Origin: Pleurodeles waltl
Taxonomy: Eukaryota; Chordata; Amphibia; Caudata; Salamandridae
DNA: 64,000 nucleotides
Assembly (NCBI RefSeq): GCF_031143425.1
Contig: NC_090438.1
Coordinates: 775,383,138-775,447,137 of the forward strand
Direction of reading: 5' to 3'
Every line of letters starts with the position of its first letter. The first letter of the stretch is position 1. This document shows positions 63,902-64,000 of this stretch, piece after piece. A program made the translations under genes and the position numbers. The notes beneath the pieces were generated by a model that was not told the origin of the DNA, made no database searches, and worked only from the letters and a program-made list of their open reading frames with translations.

Positions 63902-64000
63902 CACACTTCCAATAAATCTGAATCTAATCTAATTAAAATAATTAGCTGGAATGTGCCTGGCCTGGCTTCATTACTAACCGGCGCTGGCTTCAAGACCTTT
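63902..64000 (+). CDS. LINE ORF2 endonuclease start, partial
   Basis: The last frame reads LIKIISWNVPGLASLLTGAG and runs off the window. KIISWNVxGL is the first block of the apurinic/apyrimidinic-type endonuclease of LINE ORF2, with the catalytic Asn in SWN. This enzyme nicks target DNA to prime reverse transcription. No ATG is visible in the short stretch seen, so the start is open. Confidence 0.62.

Larger units (their letters stand above)
61951..64000 (+). mobile_element. LINE retrotransposon, 5' part, cut by window edge
   Basis: A decayed ORF1-like region is followed by the first codons of an endonuclease ORF2 at the right edge. No LTR is seen. The order ORF1 then apurinic-type endonuclease is that of LINEs; the clade cannot be told from this much. 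Confidence 0.65.

Overview
The window looks like intergenic DNA from a large, transposon-packed vertebrate genome. A salamander, possibly a newt, fits best, because DIRS tyrosine-recombinase elements, PIF/Harbinger elements with Myb-like genes, very long LTRs and Ty3/gypsy copies lie nested in AT-rich filler. The organism is an inference. I found no host protein gene, tRNA, rRNA or CRISPR array. Nearly every recognisable gene belongs to a mobile element.

Layout, left to right. 1-1691: 5' part of a PIF/Harbinger copy on the minus strand, with two minisatellites. 1692-4268: decayed Ty3/gypsy pol ending in a 208 bp LTR. 4269-16681: mostly unassigned DNA with one dispersed repeat (9290-9640). 16682-23898: LTR element with two 2.14 kb LTRs, a GTGAA target duplication and no intact gene inside; a foldback element sits within it. 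24146-28030: decayed Harbinger with a HARBI1-type transposase and a Myb-like gene pointing away from each other. 28351-32468: 3'-truncated Ty3/gypsy element (gag, zinc knuckle, protease, reverse transcriptase). 32469-33490: another Harbinger Myb-gene fragment.

The core of the window (33500-53150) is a four-level stack. A decayed endogenous retrovirus (minus strand) carries a Harbinger element (37688-52472, 20 bp terminal inverted repeats, TCA target duplication) in its 5' LTR. The Harbinger carries a lone LTR (38232-46077, CATAT target duplication). That LTR carries a DIRS element (38802-44791) inside its own 90 bp satellite array. The DIRS keeps long open frames for Gag, RT/RNase H/methylase and tyrosine recombinase, inverted terminal repeats and an internal complementary region, so it looks recent and possibly functional. 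The Harbinger contributes two Myb/SANT-like genes, but I see no DDE transposase in it.

53280-57440 holds an old, broken DIRS copy. 57441-64000 contains simple repeats, unrecognised ORF remnants, a tandem-repeat-bearing dispersed repeat (59990-61550, related to 9290-9640 in reverse), and the 5' part of a LINE whose endonuclease frame runs off the right edge.

The genes do not form a host pathway. What they show is insertion order and how each element family is built.
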